In this document: in pieces, positions 11,070-22,565 of the stretch
How the letters are laid out: each line of letters opens with the position of its first letter
How positions within the stretch are numbered: the first letter of the stretch is position 1
From: Halichoerus grypus
Lineage: Eukaryota; Chordata; Mammalia; Carnivora; Phocidae
Direction of reading: 5' to 3'
Assembly: GCF_964656455.1 (NCBI RefSeq)
Contig: NC_135718.1
Span: 148,348,762-148,412,761, forward strand
DNA: 64,000 nt
Notes under the pieces: generated by a model
The model's database searches: none
What the model saw: the letters and a program-made list of their open reading frames with translations, nothing else
Told to the model about the DNA's origin: nothing
Position numbers and translations under genes: made by a program

Positions 11070-11295
11070 AATTTTATTCATTGACCAATGACTCTGTTTC
11101 CAATAGTTTCAATCTCTCTTTCTCTGTTGACTTTTTCCTATCCACCTTTAAGAGTTTCTCCCAATTTTTAGAACCCATCTTCCTTACATTTTGACGTCCT
11201 TAAATTTCTTGGACTCCTAATCTGGCTTTGGTCTCCACCACCTCACTGAAACAGCTTCACTCAAAGATGCCAGTGGTAGTTTGTTGTAAATCTGT
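11070..11295 (+). repeat. L2 fragment, ORF2 reverse-transcriptase region
   Basis: 'gactttttcctatccacctttaagagtttctcccaat' followed by 'tctggctttggtctccaccacctcactgaaacagcttcactcaaagatgccagtgg' matches the L2 ORF2 stretch reading 'ctggcttccgcccccaccactccactgaaactgctctt...aaggtcaccaatgacc'. Diverged, no open frame. Confidence 0.55.
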
Positions 11296-11342
11296 GGGCT
11301 CTTGTAGATAACTTTTATGATGTCTGGAGCCTTGTTCCTTAT

Positions 11343-11517
11343 AGTGTTTTCTGGATTCTAGAATGGCAGCATCATCACCTGGGAACTTGGAAATGCAGAA
11401 TCCAAAGCCTCACCCCAGGCCTACCAAGTCAGAATTTCAAGAGGCAGAATTTCAGGAAATGGCATTGTAGCAAGCTCAGGAGATTCTCACATACATTATA
11501 GCTTGGGAATGACTGGT
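11343..11517 (+). repeat. MER5A (hAT-Charlie)
   Basis: Near full-length match in order: 'cagcatcatcacctgggaacttggaaatgcagaatcc', 'caccccaggcctaccaagtcagaattt', 'caagctcaggagattctcacatacatta' and terminal 'gcttgggaatgactgg'. Non-autonomous DNA transposon that predates the carnivoran radiation. Confidence 0.9.
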
Positions 11518-12104
11518 CTGGAGAAATGAAATGTAATGGTTCTTCCAAATCCCACACATGTGGTCCAACATTGTTCATTTAACCCCAGGCACCTGTCACA
11601 GGGCTAGATGGATACTCCTCTAGCTCCCATATTTTCCCTTGGGATGGGTATAGTTGATGTGTAAGGGTTGTTAGCTTGACTCTGTGATTTTTGAACTTAG
11701 AGAAAAGTTGAAAAAATAGTATAATATATTAATATTTTCCAGGAGGTACTTTTGTAGGTGTTGCCCAGATCATGCACTCATAATCTAATCGCAAAGAAGA
11801 TCAGAAAAACATGCATTCCTGATTCTGTCTTGGAAAGGCAGAGGTCAAATATAGCAAGTTCCTTAAAAAAAAGTGTTGAAGATTCTGGCCAGAGAGAAAA
11901 ACAAATTCATTGTAATTCTGAAGATATGTTCAGAGAAGCAGGTGTGTGTTGGGTTAACATGTATGTTGGTGTGATGTGCTAGTTAGTGATATTTAGGAAA
12001 CCAACCATTATTTTGATCAGGTTATATTATATACATAAATCTAAACATAACCTTTTACTTCTTTTTCAAAGAGAGTTACCTATGCTTTGGGACATTCTCC
12101 CTGC
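11518..12104. other. Unassigned sequence
   Basis: No named repeat. A 74-codon frame (11758-11982) has no recognisable features. Confidence 0.4.
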
Positions 12105-12225
12105 AATGCTTTCAAGCTACATGTTTCTTAATTTTTCAGCAGCATTTGATAATGTCCTATGTTGCTTAATACTTGTCTTCCCTGTAAGATTGTAAATTCC
12201 ATGAAGGCACAAAGCAATTCTGAAA
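12105..12225 (+). repeat. Possible L2 remnants (RT motif and 3' end)
   Basis: 'tttttcagcagcatttgataatgtc' translates to Phe-Ser-Ala-Ala-Phe-Asp, the reverse-transcriptase motif typical of L2/CR1 LINEs. It is followed shortly by 'ctgtaagattgtaaattccatgaaggcacaaag', like the L2 3' end. An internal deletion would explain the closeness. Weak, short evidence. Confidence 0.4.
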
Positions 12226-12264
12226 GAAGTTTAAGAAATAGAGTCTATATTTCAGTGGTGGGGG

Positions 12265-12650
12265 AGGTCAATGAGAGGATGTGATCACCAGTTGCCTTGT
12301 GAGCTGGACCCTGGGACTTAGAGGCTCCTCACCCCCTCCCCTGTCCTTGGAATATGGGTTCCACTTGCCTTTCCCACTCCCAGAAGCTACTCCAAGGACA
12401 CAACCTTGAGATGGTGATGTGGTGCTGAGGCCATCTGGCCTATATACATGACTAAATCCGGTTAAGCTCTCAATATAAACTTTTAAGATTTGGTGGGTAG
12501 GTGCAGAGATCTACCCATCTAGTTGCCGCTCCAGACAAACCTTGTGCGTTAATCTCCCTTGTTTATTAAACCTGCCACCTCCCAACCTGGAGTGGCCACC
12601 TTTTTCTTTGGTTTCTCCCTGCCTTTTGTGCACAAGGGCTAACTTCAGAT
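12265..12650 (+). mobile_element. Possible solo LTR of an endogenous retrovirus
   Basis: The block has LTR-like architecture: a CT-rich U3-like part, 'ctcaatataaactttt' resembling a TATA region, 'ccttgtttattaaacctgccacc' resembling a polyadenylation region, then a 'tttctttggtttctccctgccttttgtgcacaagggcta' end. I cannot name the family and found no 5-bp TSD. Confidence 0.35.
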
Positions 12651-13009
12651 TACAACTGGGAAACTCCTAGGGAGCTTGAGAACAAACGTTCATTTCCAGG
12701 ACTTGGCACTGAGTAGAATCTAGTTAATATCTGTTCAAGGACTGTATGTGCTATTGTTTCTTCTCTAGGCTTACAATTTATAAATTTATTACCAGTTATA
12801 CCTCCCTAAAGTTGTGTAGAGATGCCACGAACTGACTGCTAACAATCAATTTAGGAAGGAGGAGGAAAAAAGACTCTGCCAATGGAAGATATTTTGGAGC
12901 GTAAATAAGTACTGTGGAGAATGTTTTGTTTTGTTTGGCTTTTATTTCTGTTTATTAAAATGGTGCTCAAGGTAGGAGGATCCTTTAATACCATCAAATG
13001 TATGCTGCC
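12651..13009. other. Unassigned sequence
   Basis: Nothing recognisable; AT-rich with an A-rich stretch at about 12860. Confidence 0.4.
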
Positions 13010-13115
13010 CAATTTTTAGACAAAAAGAATGAGATCTTAAGGGGTTAGATGACTTGTCCAAAACCTACCCTAACAGTAATGAGCACAGAATCGAGTTTCT
13101 CAGGTCTGTTTATAA
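13010..13115 (-). repeat. MIR fragment
   Basis: 'cttaaggggttagatgacttgtccaaaacctaccctaacagtaatgagcacagaatcgagt' follows antisense MIR ('gaggttaagtgacttgcccaaggtcacacagctagtaagtggcagagccgggattcgaac'). Confidence 0.65.
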
Positions 13116-13344
13116 TTATTTTTCTCCTATATAATGTTCCTCCTGTATGAGGGAGTAAAGGTTTTCTAACATTTTATCTAAATATGGAATCAGGTATGTT
13201 ACTTAACATCAAAAGATAACATCTTCATGGTGGAGAGAGTCTTACGTGAATGCAAAAATCTTGCAGCGTCTTAGGGATCACGTTGCACAATTTCTCCCAG
13301 GCAAGAATTTCAGCCACAGCATCCATTATGCATCTGAATATACA
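13116..13344. other. Unassigned sequence
   Basis: Short linker between two MIR fragments. A 62-codon frame (13250-13438) is not credible because it runs into the MIR. Confidence 0.4.
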
Positions 13345-13520
13345 TAGCTTACTCTTGGATCTGTCACTTTCTGCTTGTGTTCCCTTTCACATTTATTCCC
13401 GGCAAGTTTCAGCCACCTCACTTGCTAAGCAAGGGTAATATTTGCCCAGCTTACTTAATAAGGTAACTATGAAGATTATAATGAGACTATATGTGTGAAT
13501 GTTCTCAGATAAAGCTAATT
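13345..13520 (+). repeat. MIR
   Basis: 'cttggatctgtcactttctgcttgtgt', 'gcaagtttcagccacctcacttgctaagcaagggtaata', 'taataaggtaactatgaagattataatgagactatatgtg' reproduce the sense MIR order from 'ctgccacttactagctgtgtgacc' to 'gaggattaaatgagttaatacatg'. Confidence 0.75.
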
Positions 13521-13924
13521 AAATAAAATAGATAATATCTTAGGAGAGATTATTTTTTGAGGGCCTCATTGTATAAAAAGGTGACTTCCAGAAGAATCTC
13601 TGTCTCTGGAAGTTGAAAGTTCTATCCATCATCAATTTCAATTCCATAAAAACACTACTCTAAATCTGTAATGGATCTCCATTCCCAAGTCCAGGGATGA
13701 GGTTTTTGTTCACCACTGAAGCTTTTGCTTACTCTCCACCATTTAGATTTTCTGATTTGTTTCTCTGACCTTAATGCAAAGAATCCAATGTACAGATGTT
13801 TCTCCTCTATTCTTGAGGCAGACTTGCATGGGAGTTTCAAAGAAATGGAGAACCGTATTCTCAGCCAGAGACCATTTTTAAGTGGTCTAGTCAACTCTTT
13901 GTGCGTTTGAATGCAGCATTATCA
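13521..13924. other. Unassigned sequence
   Basis: No repeat recognised. Opposing short frames at 13655-13910 look accidental. Confidence 0.4.
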
Positions 13925-14075
13925 GAAAATTTCTGCAACAGCGTTATAAGTCCATTTGTATGGATGAGAACATTGAAATCACGAAAGGACCCGGACTAGC
14001 TCATTGCTGGTAAGTGGGGGAGCAAGGATCAGAGTCTGTGTCTGTCCGATCCTAGCCTCTGCTCTTTTCAGAGAG
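13925..14075 (-). repeat. MIR fragment
   Basis: 'tccatttgtatggatgagaacattgaaatcacgaaaggacccggactagctcattgctggtaagtgggggagcaaggatcagagtctgtg' is the antisense MIR order, including 'gctggtaagtgg.ggagc.aggat'. Confidence 0.75.
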
Positions 14076-14849
14076 CCAGGCAGTTTGAAAAAGGAAAAGG
14101 AATAACGCTGAGCAAGACCAAGGCTAAGAGCCAACTGGGAGAAGAAATAGAGTTCTAAGGTTTTAGAACAGTACTTAAATTCTGTAGTTAAAAAGGAAAA
14201 AGAGATGAAGAAGTAATTTCAGGGAGTTTAGGAAAAGAGGAAACAGTTTATAGATCTCTTAGCTTGAGGATTTGGAGAGTTGTTAGTAAATTTTATTGTT
14301 TTAATTTGAGAATGAATCAGGACCGCCTTGGGCAGCACAGCTGTCACTGTTAGCGAGAATAACACCAGATCAATCCAGCAGAGAACCTCAGCAACAGGAT
14401 TTTATCCTTCCCTCTCCCTCCCCCATTTCTGTAGCCCCAACACTTCAATGTCCTGGAAGGAGGGAGTTTTTAAGGGATGGGAAATTAGGGGCGGAATGAC
14501 TCAGTACACTGACCCTGTGCATTATCTGGAGTTGTAAGCACAAAGTCGCTTTACCAGGCACATAACTCACTGTTAGTCTGACTCCTTTCATGGCAACTGG
14601 AACAGATATTATTATTTAGGGTCACTGTGACCTGATCTAGACAAATGGAGAAAATATAAACAGTAAAATGGGCTGCTGTCCATTTTCTTTGTTATCTTCA
14701 TCTTATTAATTCCTCTTATTGGTAAATAATGCTTTACCACATTACGACATGCTTTCATGTTAGAGTTTCCTGATACTGCATGAATAAGTGCCAGGTACAG
14801 GGAAGGCACAGGGGTGGGAACATTTGAGCTAGGTCCCAGAAGTAGAAGG
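14076..14849. other. Unassigned sequence
   Basis: No repeat or gene recognised. A 113-codon antisense frame (14612-14953) ends inside the L1, which argues against a real gene. Confidence 0.4.
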
Positions 14850-14970
14850 AAGAGTGGGATTATATCACATTCAAAAGCTTCTGCACAGCAAAAGAAACAA
14901 TCAACAAAATGAAAAGGCAATATATGGAAGATGAGAAAAAATATGCAAACCATATATCTGAGGAGTTAAT

Positions 14971-15188
14971 ATTTTTTAAATTTATTTTTATTATTTTATT
15001 TTATTTTTAATTTAATTTAATTTTAGAGAGAGAAAGCACACAAGTAGAGGGGCAAAGGGAGAGGGAGAGAGAGAATCTTAAGCTGAGCATGGAGTCCCAT
15101 GTGGGGCTCAATCTCATGACCCTGAGATCATGACCTGAGCTGAAATCAAGAGTCGGACACTTAACCAACTGAGCCACCCAGGTGCTCT
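14971..15188 (-). mobile_element. Can-SINE, antisense, inside L1
   Basis: Reverse-oriented copy: T/A-rich complement of the tail, 'agagagagaaagcacac', 'tggggctcaatctcatgaccctgagatcatgacctgagctgaaatcaagagtcggac' and the head complement 'ctgagccacccaggtg'. TSD aggagttaat at 14961-14970, with aggagttagt at 15189-15198 (one mismatch). Older subfamily. Confidence 0.95.
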
Positions 15189-16249
15189 AGGAGTTAGTAT
15201 TTAAAATGTATAAGGAACTCATACAATTCAATAACAAAATACGTATTCCAGTTAAAAATGGGCAGAGGACCTGAATAGATATTTTTCCAAAGAAGACTAA
15301 CAAATGGCTAACAGGTACATGAAAATGTGTTCAGCATCACTAATCATCCAGCAAATGCAAATCAGAACCACAGTGAGATATCACCTCACGCTTGTTAGAA
15401 TGGCTATTATCCAAAAGGTAAGAGATAACAATGTTGGTGTGGACATGGAGGAAAGGAAAACCTGGTGTACTGTTAGTGGGAATGTAAATTGGTGCAGCCA
15501 CTACAGAAAAAAGTTTGCAGGTTTCTCAAAAACTTAAAAAGAGAGCTACCATATGATCCAGCCAGCTTCTGGCTATATGTCCAAAGGAAATGAAATCAAT
15601 ACTTTGAAGAGATATCTGCTATCCCATGTTCATTGCATCATTACTCAATTATATATATTATTATAGTTATGATATAATTATATATGGCATATATAAATTA
15701 CATATGCATATAAGATTATGTATAATATATAATGGAATGTTATTATATATGTTGTATATTCCATTGTATGTAGTATGTATTCATATATTCAACCATGAAG
15801 AAAAAGAAAACCTTGCCATTAGTGACAACATGGATGAAACTGGAGGTTATTATACTAAGTGAAATAAGCCAGAAAAAGAAAGACAAACACTGCAAGATTT
15901 CACCCATGTAAAGAATCTAAAAAAAAAAAAAAGTCTAGTTCATAGAGATAGAGAGTAGAATGGTGGTGGTTGACAGGGTTTGGAGGATGGCAGAAATGGA
16001 GAGATGTTGGTCAGATGGTACAAACTTTCAGTTACAAGATGAATAAGCTCTAGAAATCTAATGTACAGCATGAGGACTGTAGTTAATAGTACTCTATTGT
16101 GTATTTGAAATTTGCTAGGACAATAGATCTTAACCAGTCTCCCCCCCACACACACACAATAACTATGTGAGGTGACATATGTGTGTATTAATTTAATTGT
16201 GGCATTTCGCAATGCATGCATATATCAAATCATTATTTTTAATTCTTTT

Positions 16250-16471
16250 AAAAAAAGATTTTATTTATTTGTTTTAGAAAGAGAGAGGGGCGGAGAGAGA
16301 GAGAGAGTGCATGCGCTCGAGCGGGGGAAGGGCCAAAGGGAGAGAATCCCAAGCTGACTCTGTGCTGAGTGCAGAGCCCAATGCGGGGCTCGATCTCACA
16401 ACCCTGAGATCATGAACCTGAGCAGAAATCAAGAGTCTGACACCCAGCGGACTGAGCCACTCAGGGGCCCC
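16250..16471 (-). mobile_element. Can-SINE, antisense, inside L1
   Basis: Complement of tail 'aaaaaaagattttatttatttg', GA-rich middle, 'gcggggctcgatctcacaaccctgagatcatgaacctgagcagaaatcaagagtctg' and head complement ending 'actcaggggcccc'. Flanks 'atttttaattctttt' (16235-16249) and 'aattttgaattcttt' (about 16472-16486) form an imperfect TSD. Confidence 0.94.
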
Positions 16472-16584
16472 AATTTTGAATTCTTTAAATATGTACAGTT
16501 TTGTTTCTTATACTTCAATAAAGCTAGAAAAATAAATAAATAAGTGAAAAAGTAAATAAGTAATTTAAAAAATAATAAAAGGAA

Positions 16585-16940
16585 AAATCACAGACTGGAA
16601 GAAAATATTTGCAGAAGATGTATCTGATAAAAGATTGTTATCCAAAATATATAAACAAATCTCAAAACTCAACAAGTAAACAAACAACCTGACTTAAAAA
16701 TGGGCCAAAGAACTTAACATACCATACCAAAGAAGATACACAGATGGTAAATAAGCATATGAAAAGATATTCACCACCATATGTCATTAGGAAATTAGAC
16801 ATTGAAACAACAGTGAACCATTATTGCATACCCATTAGAATGGCCAGAATTCATAACACCAACAACATCAAATACTGCGGATAATGGAGAAGAACTCTTG
16901 TTCATGGCCAGTGGGAATGCAAAATGGTACAGTCTGTCTC
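16585..16940 (+). mobile_element. Second L1 ORF2 fragment, sense
   Basis: 'aaaatcacagactggaagaaaatatttgcagaagatgtatctgataaaagattgttatccaaaatatataaac' and 'tgggccaaagaacttaac' repeat ORF2 content already passed in the preceding L1. This is therefore a separate insertion or a rearranged duplicate. It ends around 'gccagtgggaatgcaaaatggtacag'. Confidence 0.9.
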
Positions 16941-17224
16941 CTGCACATCTATTGGAACCACAGAGACAATGAGCAGTTACAGAGGCTTGCTGGAATTTGA
17001 ACGTCTGCACACTGACTGTTAGCTACAGGCTGTTCACAAGATATTCTTAAGAGTGATGGAGCTTGTTTTTCCTAATGTTAAATGCAGACATATCAGAAAT
17101 TTGGGTTACCCTTTAAGGTTCTGATTCACTCTTAACAAGTGCTGAGAATTTCTAGAACACTTATAATCAAATATAAGGATAAAAATATTGACCAAACCAA
17201 AGGGAAGTTTTAAAATCTACCTGA
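16941..17224. other. Unassigned linker between opposed L1 fragments
   Basis: About 280 bp without recognised repeat separates the sense L1 from the antisense one. Confidence 0.4.
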
Positions 17225-19000
17225 TAATTTCTATTAGCCATATCTTTGCAATGCTTCCCCCCATTATTATATATGTAGATAATATGCTAGCTATCTTAGT
17301 GGGTATGAAATGGTAGTTGTGGTTTTGATTTGCATTCCCCCGATGACAAATGACATTGAACTTCTTTTCATGCCTTTATTAGCCATTTGTGTATCTCTCT
17401 TGGAGAAACTACTATTCATCTTACTTGCCTATTTTTTATTGACTTGTCTTTTTATTACTGAGTTGCAAGTGTTCTTTATATATTTTGTATGTAAGATCTT
17501 TATAAGAGATGTGATTTGCAAATATTTTTTCCTTATATTTTCACTTTCTTGATGGTGTCCTGTGACACACAAAAGTTTTAAATTTTGATAGAGTCCTATT
17601 TATCTATGTTTGTTGTTGTTGCTTAAGCTTTTGGTGTTATTTCCAAGACTCCAAGGTCATGGAGATTTACTCGTGTTTCCTTCTAAGAGTTTTAGTTTTA
17701 GCTCTTTCACTTAGGTCTTTATCCATATTTTGAATAAATTTTTGCATATGGCGTGAGGAAAGAACCCAACTTCATTGTTTTATATGTGGCTATCCAATTA
17801 TCTCAGCACTATTTGTAGAAAAGACTGTTTTTTTCTCATTGGATGGACTTAGAACCCTTGTCTAAAATTAGGCTATCAGAAATGTCAGTGTTCATTTCTG
17901 GAATCTTAATTCTATTTCATAGCTAAATCTATCCTTGTGCCAGTACCCCACTGTCTTGAAATGTGAGTTCTGCTGTATTTTTGTTTTTCAAGGTTGTTTT
18001 AGCTCTTCCAGATCCCTTCCAATTCCATATGTAGGTAGAGCCTAATGGTTGTTTTCTTAATTTTATTTTCAGATTGTACATTGCAAGTGAAAGAAATAGA
18101 ATTGATTTTGTAAACTGATCTTATATTATGCAACCTTGCTGAACTCCTTTTTAGTTCTTATAGTTTTTTAGTGTATTACTAAGGATTTTCTATGTATAAT
18201 ATTATATCATCTGTAAATAAAAATAGTTTTACTTCTTTTCCAATCTGGATGCCTTTTATTTCTGTCTCTTGTCTAATTGCTTTGGTTACAATCTCAGTGC
18301 AATGTTGAACTGAAGTAGTAAGAACAGATATCCCTGTCTTATTCTTAATATTAGGGGAGAAATCTTCCAGTCTTTCATCATTAATTATGATGTTAGCTGT
18401 GGATTTTTCATAGGTGTCCTTTATCTAGTTGAGGAAATTCACTTTTATTCTTAGTTTGTTGTTTCTATCATGAAAGTATATTGGATTTTGACACATGAAT
18501 TTTCTGCATATACTGAGATGATCATGTGATTTTTGTTCTTCATCCTACTGATAGGATGTATTGCACTAATTTATTTTTGGATTTTTAAACAAAATTTTCA
18601 TTCATTCCTAAATCCCACTTAGTCACGATGTATAATTCATTTTTATATTGCTAGATTTGGTTTGCTAGCATTTTGCTGAAGATTTTCACATCCGTATTCA
18701 TAAGAGATATTAATCTGTAATTTTCTTTCTTGTGATGTCTTTGGTTTTGGTATCAGGGTAATAATGACCTCATAAAATGAAATGAGAAATGTTCCCTCTT
18801 CTTTCATTTTTGGAAGAGTTTGCAAAGTATTGGTATTAATTCTCTAAATGTTGGGTATAACTTAGTGGTGAAGTCATCTGTGTCTGGCTTTTCTTTGTGG
18901 GTAGTTATTTAATTGCTAATTCAATCTCTGCTTGTTATAGGTCTATTCAGATTGGTTCTTTCTTGAGTTGGTTTTGGTACTTGTGTCTTTCTAGCAGGAC
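17225..19000 (-). mobile_element. L1 ORF2 fragment, antisense (about 1.8 kb)
   Basis: Antisense ORF2 wording is continuous: 'ggttttgatttgcattcccccgatgacaaatgac', 'tttgttgttgttgcttaagcttttggtg', 'tggctatccaattatctcagcactatttg', 'aacttgctgaactccttttt', 'gatgtcatttctgtctcttg', up to 'tttcttgagttggttttggtac'. It covers reverse-transcriptase to near the ORF2 end, on the minus strand. Diverged and inactive. Confidence 0.92.
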
Positions 19001-19899
19001 TGCACTCTTAAGTGTCACAAACCAGCTTTTCTGATGTCATTTAGGACAGTTTTTCAAATTTATACAAGGAAAGCTTGTGTTCAGATGGTATAGGAGGTAT
19101 AGAGTAATTGTTTCTGGCTGGTATCCACTCTCATTGTAATATATGTTGTTAAATATTTTGAGTATTATCCCCATCGATTAGAGATTTATTGTCATACATA
19201 CATCAGATAAACACATAAACACACCATTCTCTTTCTCTGTCATGTTTCTCATTATCCTCTTGCAACACACTGGGCAATGGGATTGAGGACTCTTTAGAAG
19301 TGATGATGTACCAATGATGGGATGCATTAGCTGGAAAAAATTAATAACAACCAGAGTACAATGGATTCAGAAGTCCCTGACCACATGGAAGGCACAATAC
19401 CCTGACTGATATTTTTTCCTCCTGGAATTCATTCATGATTACTAACTACTCTTGATAAAGGTGATAAACCCACTCTTTTAGTAAATATAATGCTGTATCA
19501 GTATGAGGTGCTAACTAAAGAAGAAACAGACTCTGAAACCTTCTCTTATATAATGATTAGTGAATCTAATATATATTGCTAATTCATCACAGTTCATTGC
19601 CCATCCCCCAACTTTCAATTTGCTGGCCCAACTGATTAAAGGAGGACATCACCACAAATACAGCTTTAATTCTTTATTAATTTTAATCATAAGCACAACC
19701 TTTCTATTGAAACCATAATGCATTATGAATGTGTTCACAGAAAGGGGATAATATGGTAGTGATGCCATTTCTTGGACCTTTTTTTTTTTCTTTTTTGATG
19801 GTTTAGCATCAACTTGTTCAAACAAAAAAGAGTGGAGACTGATTAAATATCAGGGTTGGACTATAATAAAAGGAAAGTCCATAGCAAATATGTAGTGAT
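19001..19899. other. Unassigned AT-rich sequence
   Basis: No repeat recognised. Several homeodomain-like TAAT words around 19660-19730 ('ttaattctttattaattttaatcataag'). Confidence 0.35.
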
Positions 19900-20200
19900 T
19901 GTTTTAAATCAAATGTGTGGGAGGGTGGATTTCAGGTGATAGCTCAGCAGTTACTCTAATCCCGACTGAGGCTGCCATGTGGCTTTTCATTTGGCTTACA
20001 AAATGGAGCTGGATTTCAACAAGTCCCTGCTGGCTGGCCCATGAGCCAAGCGCCACATGCCTTCTTCTTTGGCATCTGACAATATTGTTATTAATATTAC
20101 AAGCTGAGAGAAAGAAGCTGCTGATGGTAACCTCTGCTTTGAAAAATTTTCTTAACTCGTTAAGGTCCTGAAATCTCCCAGGCTTCTCCAAGTGATGCGG
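19900..20200. other. Candidate conserved non-coding element
   Basis: Repeat-free, balanced composition with preserved CpGs and a SOX-type palindrome ACAATATTGT at 20079-20088, followed by TAATATTA at 20092-20099. Both strands carry open frames (19904-20191 minus, 19917-20171 plus), which I take as a by-product of low stop density rather than coding. Confidence 0.3.
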
Positions 20201-21929
20201 GCAGTTTGAAATGGGATGAGAAAAAATTTCCTTGAGTACTAAGGGGTGCCAGGATTCTAATTCACATTAGCAAGGTCAAGGGCAAGGTGTTTTATTTTGG
20301 GGGGTTTCCACCTCCAGCTTCCCTATTACAGCAAGTGAGAAACCTTGAATGTTATCTCATTATGCCTAGACACAACCAGCATGTGTTTGTACTTGATTTT
20401 GTGCTTTAAACCCAGGCAGGTCTACCTCGCACTAACTGGCAGACATGCAATGAAAGGGAAATGCCAGGCAAATGCACCTTTTGTGGCTGATGCCCAGGAC
20501 TCTTTGCTTGGGCTTTGCCTTCCTTTTTGCCTTTCATGTATATTATCCCATATCTCTAGGTTTTCCTTATTTCCTGACCTACAAGTTTGAGGGAGCTCAA
20601 GCAAAAAGCACATGGCAAAGTCACTTAAAATATCAGAAGGAATCTGCATAACTAAATATTATCTCTGAAAATCTGGCTAAAAGTCCTGAGTGAATAAATA
20701 AACCACCAACATTTGAACACTGCTGATTGAAAACTCTTACGATCAGTTAAGTTTGTGATAAACTGGGGTGGAGGTGGAGAAGAATGAACATAGCATGTAT
20801 TTTGTTTTGCCCATTTTCATGTAATTATGCTGGATACTTTATAAGCATTATCTTATCAAAATGTTGGGATTGTCCTTTACAGTTTCTAATCAGGTCACTA
20901 AGGTGGAAGGACCTCTGCACCAAGAATCAGGTTTCAAGATCTTTCTCTACTTCTTATTCTGCCTTGTTGATATTTTTCCTTTCTTAGCCTCAATGTTCCC
21001 ATTTAAAAAATAAGAGTAATGATGTAATACTGTCCAAGATCCTTCAGTTTCTTTAATTCCATGAGTCCCTAATAAGAGGCATTTCTTGGTGTGATTTTAT
21101 AGAACTAGTCTTTAAATGTTTTGTAATTGTGGATTCCTTTGAGAATCTGATAAAAGTTACTGTAGTAGACATTCTTTGATTTGCCTGCCCATTATCATTG
21201 CATTTGGGAATCTTCTCCCTAATTCCATATGGTCCTAGTGGGAGAAAAGGAAGCATATGGCCCATTCTAGGCTTATCATAATATTACAATTCTCTGGAGC
21301 CAGTAATTGGTTCAAGAGATAGACATGAGTCACATGATGGACCAATCATAGATTTTCCAAATAATTTGATGAATTGGACTTTGAGAATTGCACCTTTATT
21401 TTTTTGTAGGTTGTGGATCCAGTGTTGCTTCATCTTCCCAATGTGTGGAGAAGACAGAAGACATGACAAGAAACAATGAGATAATCACATAAAGAGACAC
21501 AAAAAGGAAATGGGTTCAGAGAGAGATAGGAAAGAGAGAGAGAGGGACAATGAGCTGATACTATTAAAACAATAAATCCAACCTTTACCCCTCAAATGCC
21601 CAGTTACACAAGTCTATAAATTGTCTCCATCCCCTTCCCCCTCCAGTTTTTTTTTAGGGGGGGGAAGTTGTACACTTAAGCTAGCTTGAGTTGGTTTCTC
21701 CCACTTTCTTTTGAACCCATTCTTTAGATCCATAGCTATGGAGGCATTCTTCAGAAAATGAACAATGCAAAAATGTCACCCATACAATGTATTTCAAGGG
21801 GAGGTAAGGACAGATATTTTCCTTCATTTTAAGAGCCTCTGTCTTAGAATACAATAGCAATAAAACCTTATATTTGTTTAGTTCGTTATTAGTTACAAAG
21901 CAGTTTTCTGTAAAATCTTATTCAGCTCT
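20201..21929. other. Unassigned sequence
   Basis: About 1.7 kb without a repeat I can name, apart from a short GA tract at about 21520-21546. Opposed frames at 20345-20649 are not supported by any domain or known similarity. Confidence 0.35.
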
Positions 21930-22070
21930 TATGAGAATGCAGAAGGTTTTGTATCATTATTCCCATTTTGCAGATAAGGAATGGAGACTCAGAGACATTG
22001 AGGGACTTTCCCACTAACTAGGAAATAGTGACAAAGTTCAAGATGCCTTTTTGCCAGTTTTGCTTTTCAG
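21930..22070 (-). repeat. MIR fragment
   Basis: 'cattattcccattttgcagataaggaatggagactcagagacattgagggactttcccactaactaggaaatagtgacaaagttcaagat' is a clear antisense MIR core. Confidence 0.8.
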
Positions 22071-22285
22071 AAAGAACCTAGGAAGTAATGTGGACAGAAA
22101 ATGTCTTTCTAAACTCTCCCATTTACAGGATAGCAGGAGTAAAATTCAAGGTCATAATAAAAATTTACAATAATTTCTCATATTGTTCCAGCCAACTTCC
22201 CATTTCTAATTGACTTTTCTCATGTTGCTTCTCCAGCTTGTGAACACTGCTCAAACCAAATGTTTAAAAAAACTTTCCCCTTGAA
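22071..22285. other. Unassigned sequence
   Basis: Nothing recognisable. Confidence 0.35.
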
Positions 22286-22565
22286 GATTTAATGACTCCA
22301 AATCTGTATTTGATTACTTGGTTCCATTGGGGTTTGTGCTTGTGCAACGGCCAAGACAGAAGAGCAAAAAGAAATCTTGTTGGTCATGCATTATGTATCT
22401 GCCGTCACTGGATTTGGGCTGAAACCGAGACTGTGACGTCTTCACCGGGCTTAGCATTTACTTTGAGCTGTTTGCTTTGTTTGAACATACTCTCTTCAGA
22501 CTGTGAAGGGTTTAACCCATGAGTCAGCCGTGCACAACTACTCACACTATAAATTCCAAAAAAAG
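22286..22565. other. Candidate conserved non-coding element
   Basis: Repeat-free, with several intact CpGs ('gcaacggccaag', 'ctgccgtcactgg', 'gaaaccgagac', 'tcaccgggc') and a CRE-like TGACGTC at 22434-22440 in otherwise CpG-poor DNA. The 76-codon frame here (22292-22522) has no recognisable product. Confidence 0.3.

Larger units (their letters stand above)
14850..16575 (+). mobile_element. L1 3' portion, sense, with two nested SINEs
   Basis: Starts in late ORF2 ('attcaaaagcttctgcacagcaaaagaaacaatcaacaaaatgaaaaggcaa') and runs through 'aaatgggcagaggacctgaatagatatttttcc', 'atcagcaaatgcaaatcagaaccacagtgagatatcacctcacgcttgttag', 'gaaaccttgccattagtgacaacatggatgaaactgg', then a 3' UTR ending near 'cttcaataaagctagaaaaataaataaataag'. 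Many stops and shifts; 15304-15537 is a surviving ORF2 frame, not a gene. An AT-dinucleotide stretch (15640-15790) has expanded inside it. Confidence 0.92.

Noticed and set aside
15304..15537. 77-codon frame with ordered composition
   Set aside because: It is a surviving piece of L1 ORF2 within a stop-riddled L1, not a host gene.
17310..17552. 80-codon hydrophobic frame
   Set aside because: Again antisense L1 ORF2. It mirrors the 2885 frame.
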